DNA of 64,000 nucleotides from Coxiellaceae bacterium (GCA_029210045.1 JARGNX010000001.1:135500-199499); one strand, 5' to 3'; positions 35,476 to 44,913 are shown, counted from the first letter of the stretch. Program-made: numbers and translations. The notes: generated by a model not told the origin, from the sequence alone.

Positions 35476-36276
35476 GGTTGTGTCGCAAAAATTGGAGTAA
35501 TCGTAGTTAAAAATCTTCTGGATACACTTATGCAGCTAAAGCATAAAACTGCTCAAAGATTGAGGAATTTTTGGGATTCACATGCTGATTTTTTCTCAGC
35601 ATATGGTGTAGTTTAATACTAATTATTGTGACACATGCGGAATTAAATGATTTAAATCCCATCATCGGTTTGGTAATTCGCTTGATAAATCTATGGTCTT
35701 GCTCGACGATGTTGTTAAGATATTTTATTTGACGTATTTCAATTGTACCGTGCTCTGTACGGCTCTTATTAATTGATTTAAGTGCGGCGTTGTTAGGTCC
35801 ACTTTTATCAATTGTGACTTTCTCTGGTTGCTCGTTGAAGCCGATGGGCTTACAAAAAAAGCGTTTAGCGGCCTTTAAATCACGCTTTTTAGACAACATG
35901 AAATCAATGGTATTACCTGATTTATCGACGGCTCTATATAAATAACACCATTTACCCTTAACCTTTATATATGTCTCATCCATGCGCCAGCTACTACCTA
36001 TTTTCTTTTTATAGTGATTAGTAGACCGAGCTTCTTGCGAAGGTGAATACTTTATTATCCAACGATTTACCGTAAAATGATCAAAATCAACACGACGCTC
36101 TGCCATAAACTCTTCGATGTTCCGATAACTCAAAGAATAAGCCAAATACCAGCGAATAGCCATCATGATGATTGTGTTTTTGAAATGCCTTCCTTTGAAA
36201 CTGATCATTTGGTAATCTCATATCGGTGGCTTGGTCGCCAAGATTAACAAATCAACCTTCAGTTTGCGACAGAACC
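35476..36276 (-). mobile_element. IS6-family insertion sequence, 801 bp
   Basis: The ends are GGTTGTGTCGCAAA (35476-35489) and TTTGCGACAGAACC (36263-36276), inverted copies matching at 13 of 14 positions. Length and end sequence (GGNNCTGTTGCAAA-like) are those of the IS6/IS26 family. It carries a single transposase gene. The flanking 8 bases (CTTTGTCT and GAAGATTT) are not direct repeats, so the element did not arrive by a simple insertion here, or one flank was later rearranged. Confidence 0.88.
35528..36208 (-). CDS. IS6-family DDE transposase
   Basis: The 226-residue protein starts MISFKGRHFKNTIIMMAIRW, has the helix-turn-helix region YSLSYRNIEEFMAERRV, and carries the DDE triad: Asp77 in WRMDETYIKVKGKW, Asp134 in VTIDKSGPNN, and Glu169 in LNNIVEQDHRFIKR. 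The length matches IS26-type enzymes (about 234). It looks intact, so the element may be active. A related, internally deleted copy lies at 42923-43192. Confidence 0.92.
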   Translation of the reverse strand: MISFKGRHFKNTIIMMAIRWYLAYSLSYRNIEEFMAERRVDFDHFTVNRWIIKYSPSQEARSTNHYKKKIGSSWRMDETYIKVKGKWCYLYRAVDKSGNTIDFMLSKKRDLKAAKRFFCKPIGFNEQPEKVTIDKSGPNNAALKSINKSRTEHGTIEIRQIKYLNNIVEQDHRFIKRITKPMMGFKSFNSACVTIISIKLHHMLRKNQHVNPKNSSIFEQFYALAA

Positions 36277-36329
36277 GAAGATTTTATTGATAAGCTTTAT
36301 CTGCATTGAAATGCATAAATAAGACACGA

Positions 36330-39302
36330 TCACCTCGGCATACGTTTGCTTAAACTTGGTATAGCCAATATCATTCCTTGGGCTAGTTCGCTAAGTGCCT
36401 GATTGCCACTTTGGCTGGCAGCAGCCAAAAATTCACTGGTATCAAACTCTATATCGTGCGTTGCCAGTAGTACACCAACAATATCCGCATGCCCTTTTTG
36501 TACGGCAATGTAAAGTGCTGTGGTGCTGCCATCACTGATCGTTGTATTGACCTTTCTATCGGAGTGTTTCAACAGTTCAATAACAACATCGGTATGACCA
36601 TGCTTTGCAGCAAGAAAAAGTGCTGTGGCACCATTGTTAAACGTTATATTGACATTGATATCACGATGCTTCAACAGCTCAATAACAACATCGGTATGAC
36701 CTTTTTCTGCAGCGAACAACAGTGGTGAGGTGCCATTGCTGAGTGCTACATTGACCGTTTCAACCTTAGGCAGTAACTCTCTAACAACATCCGCATGCCC
36801 ATTTTTCGCAGCCAGCAAAAGTGATGTGGTGCCATCGCTAAGTGTTGCATTAACGCTTATGTCAGTTCTTTGTAATAATTCTCTAACAACATTGGCATGC
36901 CCATATTCTGCAGCAACCAAGAGTGGTGTGGAGCCACGGCTAGTTGTTGCATTAACGTTTATGCCAGTTTTACGCAGTAGCTCTCTAACCACTCCAAAAT
37001 GCCCCCTATATGCAGCAACAAAAAGTGGTGTTGAGCCATTTGAATAAGATTTATTTACGAGTATTCCCTCAGCTGCAAGCAAAGCTTTTACTGCTTCAAT
37101 ATGTCCATTCTGCGCTGCAATATAAAGTGGTGTGCAGCCGTTTGGTTTAGTTTTGTTAACGAGTGCCCCATCAGCTGCCAGTAAAGCGTTCACTACTTCA
37201 ATATGTCCATGCTGCGCTGCAATAAAAAGTGCTGTGACATTAAAATTATATGAGACATTTATTTCTATTGCTGGCATGGCGAGTAAAGCTTTGATTACCT
37301 TTATGTGGCCATAGCGCGCCGCAGTGAATTGTGGGGCAGTTTGATCATAGATATCACCTGTCTCATGTTCATTGCCATGTAGAAATTTACCTTGTTCTGA
37401 TGGCGGTAATAACTCCCATAGCTTTATCATGGGTCCTGAAAAATTATACGTTACGCAACCTTCTAAAGCATGCTTGATTTTGGCGTGACGCTCCATTTCC
37501 GTGCCTTCAGTGGGGCGATCGACCAGTATTTTTAATGAATCTAATAAATAGCCTGGGTAGCTTGTTTCTTTTAATATACGATGATGTTCACGCTCGGTGA
37601 TGTCTTCTTCATCCATACCTAAACGCGTTTCAAAATAGGTGACTAATTGATTTAAAACCGCTTGCGCGCGCACCGGCCATTCGTCACTTGTATGTGTTAA
37701 GGCGTATACTATTAATTGGTTTGCCGTGTATAGCGAAAACTCAATCTCACTACCGATTGCTGTAAGTGGAAAATATCTATTCATCCAAGCATCATCAATG
37801 GTGAACTTGGCCAAATACTCGTCATCATTAAGCTTGCTTGCTTGAGGCTGCCACTGATCAGAAAATAATATTGCAAAAAAGTTTTCAATGTCTTGTGTTA
37901 GTGGATCCTTTTTAAAATCATTAATGATTTTATTTAAGGTGGTTAATGCTGACGCATCCGCGCTTGAAAGTGCTCCACTAGTTTCATCTGAGGCATAATA
38001 GCGAGCTATAAGGGTTTCAACTTGTTCTATTAATTCTGCTGCATCATGACCCATCATATTAATTAATACGTTCTTATACTGCTTGAGGAGTCGTGTGATT
38101 GCTTCAATTTTAATGAAGTTAACCAGTTGTGGTTCAAGTTCTACTATCGCTTCTTGGGTTGTGCATTCTGCTATGTGAGTCTTTAGGTTATCCAGGCGTT
38201 CTGTGCGGCCAGCGTTAGCATTAGCAGACATATGAAGTACTTCATGCACGGCATGCCAGTACGTGTTGCTGCCTAATGTTGGTTCGACATACGATAAATG
38301 TTTATCAAAATATTGATTTTTTTTCTCAACCATATCGCGGTCATGAGGGCATAAGCCTACGGCTAGTAAGTCTCGGTCAATCGCTTTATTTTGCTCGTCA
38401 GTGTGAAAGTATTCTTTCAGTTCTGCAAGCTCTGAATCTCCTTCTTGCTCATCACTTGCCTCATCGAAAGATCCTTTGCTAAACCATTTCAGCATAAAGC
38501 CCATGTAATCTTCAAATGATGTATCTTTTTTTAAAGCAAGGAACTCCTCGATATATTTCGCTTGTAAGCTGGAAAAGTAAGAGGCTACGCTTTCAGGAAA
38601 GCGATAGCTCACTTTTGTGTTATCTAAATTAAATTCAACGCTGTCCAATACACCGAGAATACTATCACGTTGACCGGTATGACATACATTGCTGAGCATG
38701 ACACGGCACATTGCATTAAATAATTCGATCACACGACTATTTTTTTCATCTGTCTTATCAAAGTAACGACCATCTTGATCTAAAGTCAGCGTGGCTATAG
38801 CTGCCAAGACGTCCTTTAACGGCATAATTACCTTATGTTTACTACCGGATAATGATGAATAAAAAACGCCTGAATCGAGGGCCTTATCGGGTATTTCTCT
38901 TATCTTTTTACGCCAAAAGGCAATAACCTGTAAACATAATTCGCTCTCAATGAGCCCAGGCATGGAAGGCTCACCGGCCCCTGCAGCATCACCAGCAGCG
39001 GTTTCAATTTTGTTGGTGGTATTTGTTAGTGATTGTAAATAAGTAAAGAATTGTTCTGTCACTGCATCAGGATTTAGTACCGGTATACGTGCAACTGCAC
39101 CACTCGACCCAGCATCGGCACTACTTGCCGCTTTAGAAAACAACCCTAGTCTTGATGGTGTGCGAGATGAGTCATCTTGCAGTGCAATAGCACCAAATAA
39201 ATCACCAAATACTTCATATAAAAATTTAGCCACAGCGGCATTACGAGTTGTATTGTGCACACCATCAACAGCTATAGCTACTTCTCTATTTTTTACTCTC
39301 AT
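36330..39302 (-). CDS. Large ankyrin-repeat protein (990 aa)
   Basis: Residues about 655-965 contain nine consecutive ankyrin repeats, each about 34 residues with cores such as TPLYIAAQNGHIEAVKALLA and TPLLVAAEYGHANVVRELLQ. The first 650 residues are soluble and helical without a family I can name; HEVLHMS (about residue 350) resembles a HExxH-type zinc site only loosely. No signal peptide is present. Ankyrin proteins of this size are typical of type IV-secreted effectors in Legionella and Coxiella, but secretion is inferred only from that. The repeats are also visible at DNA level, so the gene may gain or lose units by recombination. Confidence 0.85.
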   Translation of the reverse strand: MRVKNREVAIAVDGVHNTTRNAAVAKFLYEVFGDLFGAIALQDDSSRTPSRLGLFSKAASSADAGSSGAVARIPVLNPDAVTEQFFTYLQSLTNTTNKIETAAGDAAGAGEPSMPGLIESELCLQVIAFWRKKIREIPDKALDSGVFYSSLSGSKHKVIMPLKDVLAAIATLTLDQDGRYFDKTDEKNSRVIELFNAMCRVMLSNVCHTGQRDSILGVLDSVEFNLDNTKVSYRFPESVASYFSSLQAKYIEEFLALKKDTSFEDYMGFMLKWFSKGSFDEASDEQEGDSELAELKEYFHTDEQNKAIDRDLLAVGLCPHDRDMVEKKNQYFDKHLSYVEPTLGSNTYWHAVHEVLHMSANANAGRTERLDNLKTHIAECTTQEAIVELEPQLVNFIKIEAITRLLKQYKNVLINMMGHDAAELIEQVETLIARYYASDETSGALSSADASALTTLNKIINDFKKDPLTQDIENFFAILFSDQWQPQASKLNDDEYLAKFTIDDAWMNRYFPLTAIGSEIEFSLYTANQLIVYALTHTSDEWPVRAQAVLNQLVTYFETRLGMDEEDITEREHHRILKETSYPGYLLDSLKILVDRPTEGTEMERHAKIKHALEGCVTYNFSGPMIKLWELLPPSEQGKFLHGNEHETGDIYDQTAPQFTAARYGHIKVIKALLAMPAIEINVSYNFNVTALFIAAQHGHIEVVNALLAADGALVNKTKPNGCTPLYIAAQNGHIEAVKALLAAEGILVNKSYSNGSTPLFVAAYRGHFGVVRELLRKTGINVNATTSRGSTPLLVAAEYGHANVVRELLQRTDISVNATLSDGTTSLLLAAKNGHADVVRELLPKVETVNVALSNGTSPLLFAAEKGHTDVVIELLKHRDINVNITFNNGATALFLAAKHGHTDVVIELLKHSDRKVNTTISDGSTTALYIAVQKGHADIVGVLLATHDIEFDTSEFLAAASQSGNQALSELAQGMILAIPSLSKRMPR

Positions 39303-39440
39303 GCTTAACCCACTTCATATATATAACTAATCAAATACCTCATATATATTACCTAATGTTTGTTAAAACAATCTTAAGGTGTATGTCGAAAAAAAATGGG
39401 GTGGTCGTATTTGTAGTATCCTCGGCGGACCTAAGTAGCT

Positions 39441-39672
39441 AATGCAAATATAATGATTCATCCGAAACATTTTTATGGTTTAAGAAATCTATAGTGTGCA
39501 TTGTTGGCATTTTAGGTATAAACATAAACGATATATTGTATATTTTAAATTTAATTCTATTAATTCAGATTCAGCTATTTGTTGTATAATTGCTTGAATG
39601 TTTCGGCTAGTATTTCATAGCCCGTTTCTAATAGAGAAAATATCAAGGCATTTTATGGCTAAGGATTTATTT
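39441..39672 (+). repeat. Copy 1 of a duplicated kinase-gene 5' region
   Basis: Bases from about 39441 to 39672 match 41265-41553: shared blocks include TTTAAGAAATCTATA, TTTTAGGTATAAACA, TTTCGG(C/T)TAGTATTTCATAGCC and TAGAGAAAATATCAAG. Compared with copy 2, about 70 bases are missing around the kinase start codon. Copy 1 is thus the leader and a short coding remnant of a lost kinase paralogue, now upstream of an unrelated gene. Confidence 0.75.
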
Positions 39673-39709
39673 CTTAAACGTTCCCATTCACCCCTAGGAG
39701 ATAGCTCAT

Positions 39710-41209
39710 ATGCGAAGCGAACTAACCCATTTAAGTGAAACGATTGCTGACTGGGGGCCTAGCGAATTTTTAGAGTATGATGAAAACAAAGCGCTATGGG
39801 CATTAACTCAAATCGGTGAAAAAAAACTGTGTGATTTTAATAGTAGTGATGCTATTAAAGCAGTGGCCAAGCAATTATATGAGACATCTGTAGATGTTCA
39901 AAAAAGGCTAACAGATTTAGATGCCAAATTACTGAAAACTTTATTAATATTAGGTCCTGAGCAATTCAAGCTAGTGACAACAGATGACTTCAGTACTTTA
40001 TACCAAATCAGTGTAATGCTCGATCAAAGAATATCTGTAACGGATGCAAGCAGATTTACGGAAGAAAACAGGCGTGCGGAAGTAAAAAGATGTTTTGCGA
40101 AAGCCAATATTTTATATGCTGCAGTCTCTTGCTGCCATTTTTTTGCTGATTACGGACCCTGTGAACAAGAGCGCCATTTACGCTGGTTCGCCTCACTATC
40201 TGATGAAGACGGAAGAGCAATCGGCTATCCATCACAGGATGATGCTGCATTATTAAACCAATATCACGCTTGGATGCTTATCCCGAAGATTCCAAAGGAA
40301 AGGTGTTTAGCAGTATTAAGATTAGGTATAGAAAAACGTTGGTTTGATCGCTGCGATTATAACGCCATTAAAGTGATGATCAGAAATTACGATCAACTCT
40401 CTCCAGACCAACAGGAAAAACTCAGTATACCTGAGCAGGCGCATACGGTAGGCGCTTTGCTGCTGTCACCCTTCAAACTCGATAACTACCTACAACTCGA
40501 CAAGGAACAGCGCATCAAACTGTCTCGTATGATGACACCACATATTGAAGAGATGCTGTTACTGACAGCAGAAAATCGGAGTAAACTGTTAGGTTTTGAT
40601 ATCGACAACTTAAATTTAACTGCCAAAAAGCTCAGCGCGGTAAAAGTTTATTGTGAAGAAGCCGAATCAGAAGGCAGCAACAACGGTTGGTCACTGATAT
40701 CACAGTTCGGTTATACAGAAGCGATGCGACGCATGGAAATGGCCGAAACACAGAAAAAAGTCAGAACACTGATCGCTAAAGCAAGGGAGCTCAATAGCGG
40801 CACGGGTATAGACCTGTTTGGGTATGGCTCATTAAGCCTATGGAGGGAGTCGGAGCATGCTAAAACTATCAGAACTTGTGGCCATTTAAAATGGCCAACC
40901 CACTACCCACTGGACGCGCCTGAAGAGGCCAGGGACTTAGATAAGCAAATCTTAGACGCTAAACGAGTCATCGCAGCTTATATCAGTACCTGTTTAGCAG
41001 CCGGTAAAACAACGGAAAGCAGTTGGTTTGGTCGCAGCGATTCCGTTAAGGCATTTTTTGCTCAAGCGTCTGAGATTTTTCCTGATAACATTGGTCCTCC
41101 CAGTTCATCGCCATCGGCTGCCTCCAGTGAGGATGGTTTAGTACTTTTGCCATCAGATGAAGAAACTAAAGGCTTTACTCAGGTGCGCGTTAGAAGGCCG
41201 GGGCATTAA
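39710..41209 (+). CDS. Orphan protein (499 aa), effector-like
   Basis: TAGGAG stands 9 bases before the ATG at 39710 (MRSELTHLSETIADWGPSEF). The protein is soluble, helical and charged, with no signal peptide or membrane segment. The C-terminus is low-complexity and Ser/Pro-rich (GPPSSSPSAASSEDGLVLLP). I do not recognise any domain. Its upstream region is a copy of that of the kinase-like gene that follows, so both may be under the same control. Confidence 0.65.
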   Translation: MRSELTHLSETIADWGPSEFLEYDENKALWALTQIGEKKLCDFNSSDAIKAVAKQLYETSVDVQKRLTDLDAKLLKTLLILGPEQFKLVTTDDFSTLYQISVMLDQRISVTDASRFTEENRRAEVKRCFAKANILYAAVSCCHFFADYGPCEQERHLRWFASLSDEDGRAIGYPSQDDAALLNQYHAWMLIPKIPKERCLAVLRLGIEKRWFDRCDYNAIKVMIRNYDQLSPDQQEKLSIPEQAHTVGALLLSPFKLDNYLQLDKEQRIKLSRMMTPHIEEMLLLTAENRSKLLGFDIDNLNLTAKKLSAVKVYCEEAESEGSNNGWSLISQFGYTEAMRRMEMAETQKKVRTLIAKARELNSGTGIDLFGYGSLSLWRESEHAKTIRTCGHLKWPTHYPLDAPEEARDLDKQILDAKRVIAAYISTCLAAGKTTESSWFGRSDSVKAFFAQASEIFPDNIGPPSSSPSAASSEDGLVLLPSDEETKGFTQVRVRRPGH

Positions 41210-41264
41210 CTCCATCCGGCCTAGCGCATCATGCCGTACATCAGCATAAAAATACTCAGCGACA

Positions 41265-41553
41265 ATGCAAACATTTTTATCGTTTAAGAAATCTATAATG
41301 TGTGTTGTTGGTATTTTAGGTATAAACAAAAACGATGCATCATATATTTTAAATTTAACGTTATTAATTCCAGCTTAAGGTGCTTGTCGTATAATTTTTT
41401 ACATGTTTCGGTTAGTATTTCATAGCCTGTTAATGTGAATAAAAGATGTGAGGTAAAGATGAGTCGTAAAGAGCCCGTGCTTTTTGTACCTGAAGCCAGC
41501 CTATTTCTAGTAGAGAAAATATCAAGACATTCTATGGCTATGGATATATTTCC
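41265..41553 (+). repeat. Copy 2 of the duplicated region, including the kinase gene start
   Basis: See 39441-39672. This copy retains the ribosome site GAGGTAAAG, the ATG at 41459 and the first 30 codons of the kinase-like gene, all in place. Identity with copy 1 extends into the coding region (TAGAGAAAATATCAAG at 41511-41526). Confidence 0.75.
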
Positions 41554-42916
41554 TAATAGCAGCTATAAGCTAACCCATAAAGAAACTGGCGTGACGGCTT
41601 TTTATATCGCACAAGGAAAAAAGCATACAGATAATCATGCGCGTCCTTTGGATGCCGAAATGAAAAAAGAGAATCGAAAGCGTAACTACCCGAACGGCAC
41701 TTTTTCGGTTGTTAAGAGATTAACTATTGTCAGAGAAGGTATCATCGGAGACAGCAGTCGATTCCCTGATACTATTGCATTAAAATGCTACTTCAATTTC
41801 AAAAGCGAAAAGTTAGAAAATCAAACACTGAGGGCTACACTTGGTTGTGCAGATTTATATAATAGGGTCGGTGACTTTGCCATAGCGTTTCAGAGTAGTC
41901 GTGATGACGAGCACGGCAAATCTATGGCCGGCACAGATAAATACTTCTTAATGATGCCTTACTATGGTGAAGGCCATGATTTGTATGAATGCATGGTCGA
42001 TAAAGGCTTATTAAAAAAGCCAATTAGTTCAGAACAGCTGATTCCAGTTTTGTATCGCCTGCTAAATAAAATAGCAACTATTCACGAAATGCTTGGAGCG
42101 ACGATTGTAGACATAAAGCCTGAAAATATGATTCCAGAGTTCGATGATGAAGGTCATTTAGTTGATATTCATCTGGTTGATTTGGACGGCGCTTTGTATG
42201 ACAGCATCATAGGCACACCCGGTTATATGAACCCAAGTGACTTTGATGAATATGTACTTGGCTCAAAAAAACGGAGTAATATACCATTAGCTGTTGACTA
42301 TCGTTCGCTTGGTGTAATTTTAAGTTTATTATGTAGTGATCTGATAGAGGACCCTTGCTACAAGCGAACTACGGAGCTGAGACAAACTTCTGCGCTTGAC
42401 TATGATTTACATACCTTTACTCAAGTCAGCAATCATTTATTGAATGAAAGTCAAGTCGAGCTACTTGCTATCATTAGTCAGTTGAATTCAGGTGTAAACC
42501 CAACAGTTGAATCTGTGCTGGAACGTATGAAGGAAATGATGTTACACGACATTGATAGCATTATAACATCCGCAACCCCTAGAGCTGAAACTATTAAAAA
42601 ATTACTTGCTAAGGTTGTAGCTACTTCTTTGCATGTTTCTAGTTCTGCTGGTGCTCTAGGTATAGCCAATATTCAGTTATTGCAGAAGTACTCTAAGGCA
42701 TATCAAGCCATGGTTGATTTCCGTAAAACGCTTGGTGAGATGCCAACAGTTGAGGAGTTAAAAACATTCCGTGCTACATTTATCAACTTAAGAGAAGCAT
42801 TATTTAAAGAGGATCCTAAGTTGGCGGCTGAGATGCGTTTACCTCGCACTGAGCCGATTTCAGCTGGATCGGGTGATAATAGCGCTGGGGCGGGTCGTGC
42901 TACATTCTCTGTGTAA
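41459..42916 (+). CDS. Eukaryotic-like protein kinase fold protein
   Basis: The ATG at 41459 after GAGGTAAAG gives 485 residues (MSRKEPVLFVPEASLFLVEK). Motifs in order are a glycine-loop-like NGTFSVVKR (79-87), possible ATP lysine Lys109 in DTIALKCY, and the catalytic loop IVDIKPENM (216-224), which matches HRDxKPEN with Asp218, Lys220 and Asn223 kept and His-Arg replaced by Ile-Val. Next come LVDLDGA (239-245) at the DFG position and GTPGYMNPSDFDE (252-264) at the activation segment/APE position. VDYRSLGVILSLL is the helix F region. A Ser/Thr kinase acting in a host cell is a reasonable inference. The C-terminal 180 residues are helical and unrecognised. Confidence 0.8.
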   Translation: MSRKEPVLFVPEASLFLVEKISRHSMAMDIFPNSSYKLTHKETGVTAFYIAQGKKHTDNHARPLDAEMKKENRKRNYPNGTFSVVKRLTIVREGIIGDSSRFPDTIALKCYFNFKSEKLENQTLRATLGCADLYNRVGDFAIAFQSSRDDEHGKSMAGTDKYFLMMPYYGEGHDLYECMVDKGLLKKPISSEQLIPVLYRLLNKIATIHEMLGATIVDIKPENMIPEFDDEGHLVDIHLVDLDGALYDSIIGTPGYMNPSDFDEYVLGSKKRSNIPLAVDYRSLGVILSLLCSDLIEDPCYKRTTELRQTSALDYDLHTFTQVSNHLLNESQVELLAIISQLNSGVNPTVESVLERMKEMMLHDIDSIITSATPRAETIKKLLAKVVATSLHVSSSAGALGIANIQLLQKYSKAYQAMVDFRKTLGEMPTVEELKTFRATFINLREALFKEDPKLAAEMRLPRTEPISAGSGDNSAGAGRATFSV

Positions 42917-42922
42917 ACTCTT

Positions 42923-43192
42923 TGATTTTTTCTCTGCATATGGTGTAGTTCAATACCAACTATTGTGACACATGCGGAATTAAATGATTTAAATCCCATC
43001 ATCGGTTTGGTAATTCGCTTGATAAATCTATGGTCTTGCTCGACGATCTATTTTCTTTTTATAGTGATTAGTAAACCGAGCTTCTAGCGAAGGTGGATAT
43101 TTTATTACCTTTGAAACTGATCATTTGGTAATCTCATATCGGTGGCTTGGTCGCCAAGATTAACAAATCAACCTTCAGTTTGCGACAGAACC
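42923..43192 (-). mobile_element. Internally deleted remnant of the IS6-type element
   Basis: Three segments match the intact element: about 42923-43048 to 35586-35711, 43049-43109 to 35997-36057, and 43110-43192 to 36193-36276, with two internal deletions of about 285 and 135 bases. The right end TTTGCGACAGAACC (43179-43192) is intact; the left end is missing. The remnant begins 7 bases after the kinase-like gene. Confidence 0.85.
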
Positions 43193-43268
43193 CGTTTTTT
43201 TACTTGCGGATTTATCATAATCCTATATTCTGCAATCTTTTCTAATAGACAAATGTGGGAGACATAAG

Positions 43269-43508
43269 ATGAGAGGATCATCAAGGTTAATGGCTGGTTT
43301 GTTCAAGGCGTCAATGGTAGCACTTGCAACAACAGGGGTTTATCAAAACAGAGAAGAACTACAGCAAGGCTACAGAGATGCGCAAAAATGGGCTGAAACA
43401 TCGGGTGTTAGTGCTAAGGTTTTAGATTTTACCGCTGGGCTTAAAAGTATGCCTGCCGAAGATCTTGATGCAAATGAGCTTGCGAGAGTTACCTTTAAAC
43501 CATTCTAA
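43269..43508 (+). CDS. Small orphan protein (79 aa)
   Basis: GGGAG stands 10 bases before the ATG at 43269. The protein starts MRGSSRLMAGLFKASMVALA, a possible short membrane or signal-like helix, then continues with an amphipathic helical part (REELQQGYRDAQKWAETSG) and ends VTFKPF. It is not recognised. Confidence 0.55.
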   Translation: MRGSSRLMAGLFKASMVALATTGVYQNREELQQGYRDAQKWAETSGVSAKVLDFTAGLKSMPAEDLDANELARVTFKPF

Positions 43509-43595
43509 TGTTTTTTGATTGGCGCTGATTTGTTATCAGTGATATCAAGGTGTATAGGGTGCCTCTTTTACGGTACCCTATTGTGCCGCATGCCT

Positions 43596-44837
43596 CTAAA
43601 CCACCATGGCGTTAGAAAGCAAGCTGTCATCAGTATCGCCGCTGTTTGGGGCTATTTGATTTTTTGGCTGAAAAAAGGCGTATTTCTTTTTTAATGTTTT
43701 CAATCCGCCTATCACAATGGTATGCACTTCCGAACCGCCGTTAATTAATCCCGCCACCATGGCGCTCACCACAGCAGTTCGGTATAAGTGTAAGTCGATT
43801 TTTAGCGGGCAGCCTTTATCGATAGCTTCTTCCCATAGTTTGCCGTAGGTGCGATAAGTGGTTATTTCAGCGATAACAAAATTTATTACCAGGGCAAGTA
43901 ATACCATGCCGACTAATGCTTTGTAACGATAGCCGTGATCGGTTTCTGCGGGTGGTAGTGATGGTGCGGTGGCGCTTGGTTTTTCTTCGTCCGTTAGTAG
44001 CCTTTCTTCTAGGGCGGTGGGTGTTGATTTTTTTTTGCGACAACATAGGTTAGCTACCGTATCACCACGTTGCATCCATGTTTGTATCTGGCCGATAGCA
44101 AAAAATACAATACTGTTGTTCACGGCGGTAATTAATAAGCTTGAAATGGTGGAGGGGTGTGTGATTCCTTCGCATTGACTGGCATTGGCAGCCCAGGTGT
44201 TAAAGATGCTGCTGGCGATATCCACGAGGTTACAAAACATACCAAACAATGCAAAGGGTAGTGCGGCACCTGTTTTACCGTTATATGTGGTTGATGATTT
44301 GTGGATATCGCCGATAATTTTCCGTGTAATAATTTGCGTGGTTAATAGCCCGATGATGGGTTGTGCGCCAAATGTTATAGCGTAGTAAGCTGGCCAGAAA
44401 ATTCCCTCGGGTATAAAGTTAGCTGTGCTCATATCGTCAACGGCGTGCGTTTGGCTGTTGTTAGTGGTGACGTTTGAGTATATTTGCGCGAGCTGCAATA
44501 GCCATAGTGCGGTACTTAATGCGCCAATACCTTTGCTGGTAAAGTAGAATGATTTCATATCTTCGCCAGCGACACTTGGTTGGCAAGTGACTTTTTTATC
44601 TAACCACTGTCCTGTTTTGCGTGTGACTTCTTTAGTCTTGAATAAGTGATATAGCAGAAATGTAAAAAATACCCGGCCGGTTTGACTAATGGTGAACAAC
44701 ACCATTTGTTCTGGGTTCTCACGAATGGACTTGGTGTTTGCAAACGCTAAATAGTTAAGGTAAACCGTTTGTACGGTCGTTAGTGTTGTACATGTGATTG
44801 CAGTTGCAGGTAATAGACGTTCAAATATTTTCGGCAC
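43596..44837 (-). CDS. Multi-spanning membrane protein of unknown function
   Basis: The 413-residue protein starts MPKIFERLLPATAITCTTLT. It has roughly eight hydrophobic segments, including VLFTISQTGRVFFTFLLYHL, ALSTALWLLQLAQIY, IFWPAYYAITFGAQPIIGLL, SLLITAVNNSIVFFAIG and ALVGMVLLALVINFVIAEI. A cytoplasmic-type loop CCRKKKSTPTALEERLLTD and a polar C-terminus (NSGDTDDSLLSNAMVV) follow. No transporter signature is seen. It is near the small orphan gene and converges with it. Confidence 0.65.
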   Translation of the reverse strand: MPKIFERLLPATAITCTTLTTVQTVYLNYLAFANTKSIRENPEQMVLFTISQTGRVFFTFLLYHLFKTKEVTRKTGQWLDKKVTCQPSVAGEDMKSFYFTSKGIGALSTALWLLQLAQIYSNVTTNNSQTHAVDDMSTANFIPEGIFWPAYYAITFGAQPIIGLLTTQIITRKIIGDIHKSSTTYNGKTGAALPFALFGMFCNLVDIASSIFNTWAANASQCEGITHPSTISSLLITAVNNSIVFFAIGQIQTWMQRGDTVANLCCRKKKSTPTALEERLLTDEEKPSATAPSLPPAETDHGYRYKALVGMVLLALVINFVIAEITTYRTYGKLWEEAIDKGCPLKIDLHLYRTAVVSAMVAGLINGGSEVHTIVIGGLKTLKKKYAFFQPKNQIAPNSGDTDDSLLSNAMVV

Positions 44838-44913
44838 TTAAGCTCCCACACTTAAATAATTGTTCGCTTAGTGTACCTTTATTGTTGTTTTAATCAAGCT
44901 CAGTGTATTGCCT

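Noticed and set aside
36489..37314. Plus-strand open frames opposite the ankyrin repeats
   Set aside because: They repeat with the ankyrin period and are mirror frames of a repetitive coding region.
36330..39302. HEVLHMS as a zinc-protease HExxH motif in the ankyrin protein
   Set aside because: The sequence is HEVLH, which does fit HExxH, but there is no clear third ligand or transmembrane or propeptide context, and the motif occurs by chance in a protein of this size.
42703..43002. Minus-strand frame joining IS transposase residues to other sequence
   Set aside because: It is part of the deleted IS remnant reading into the antisense of the kinase gene; not a fused gene.
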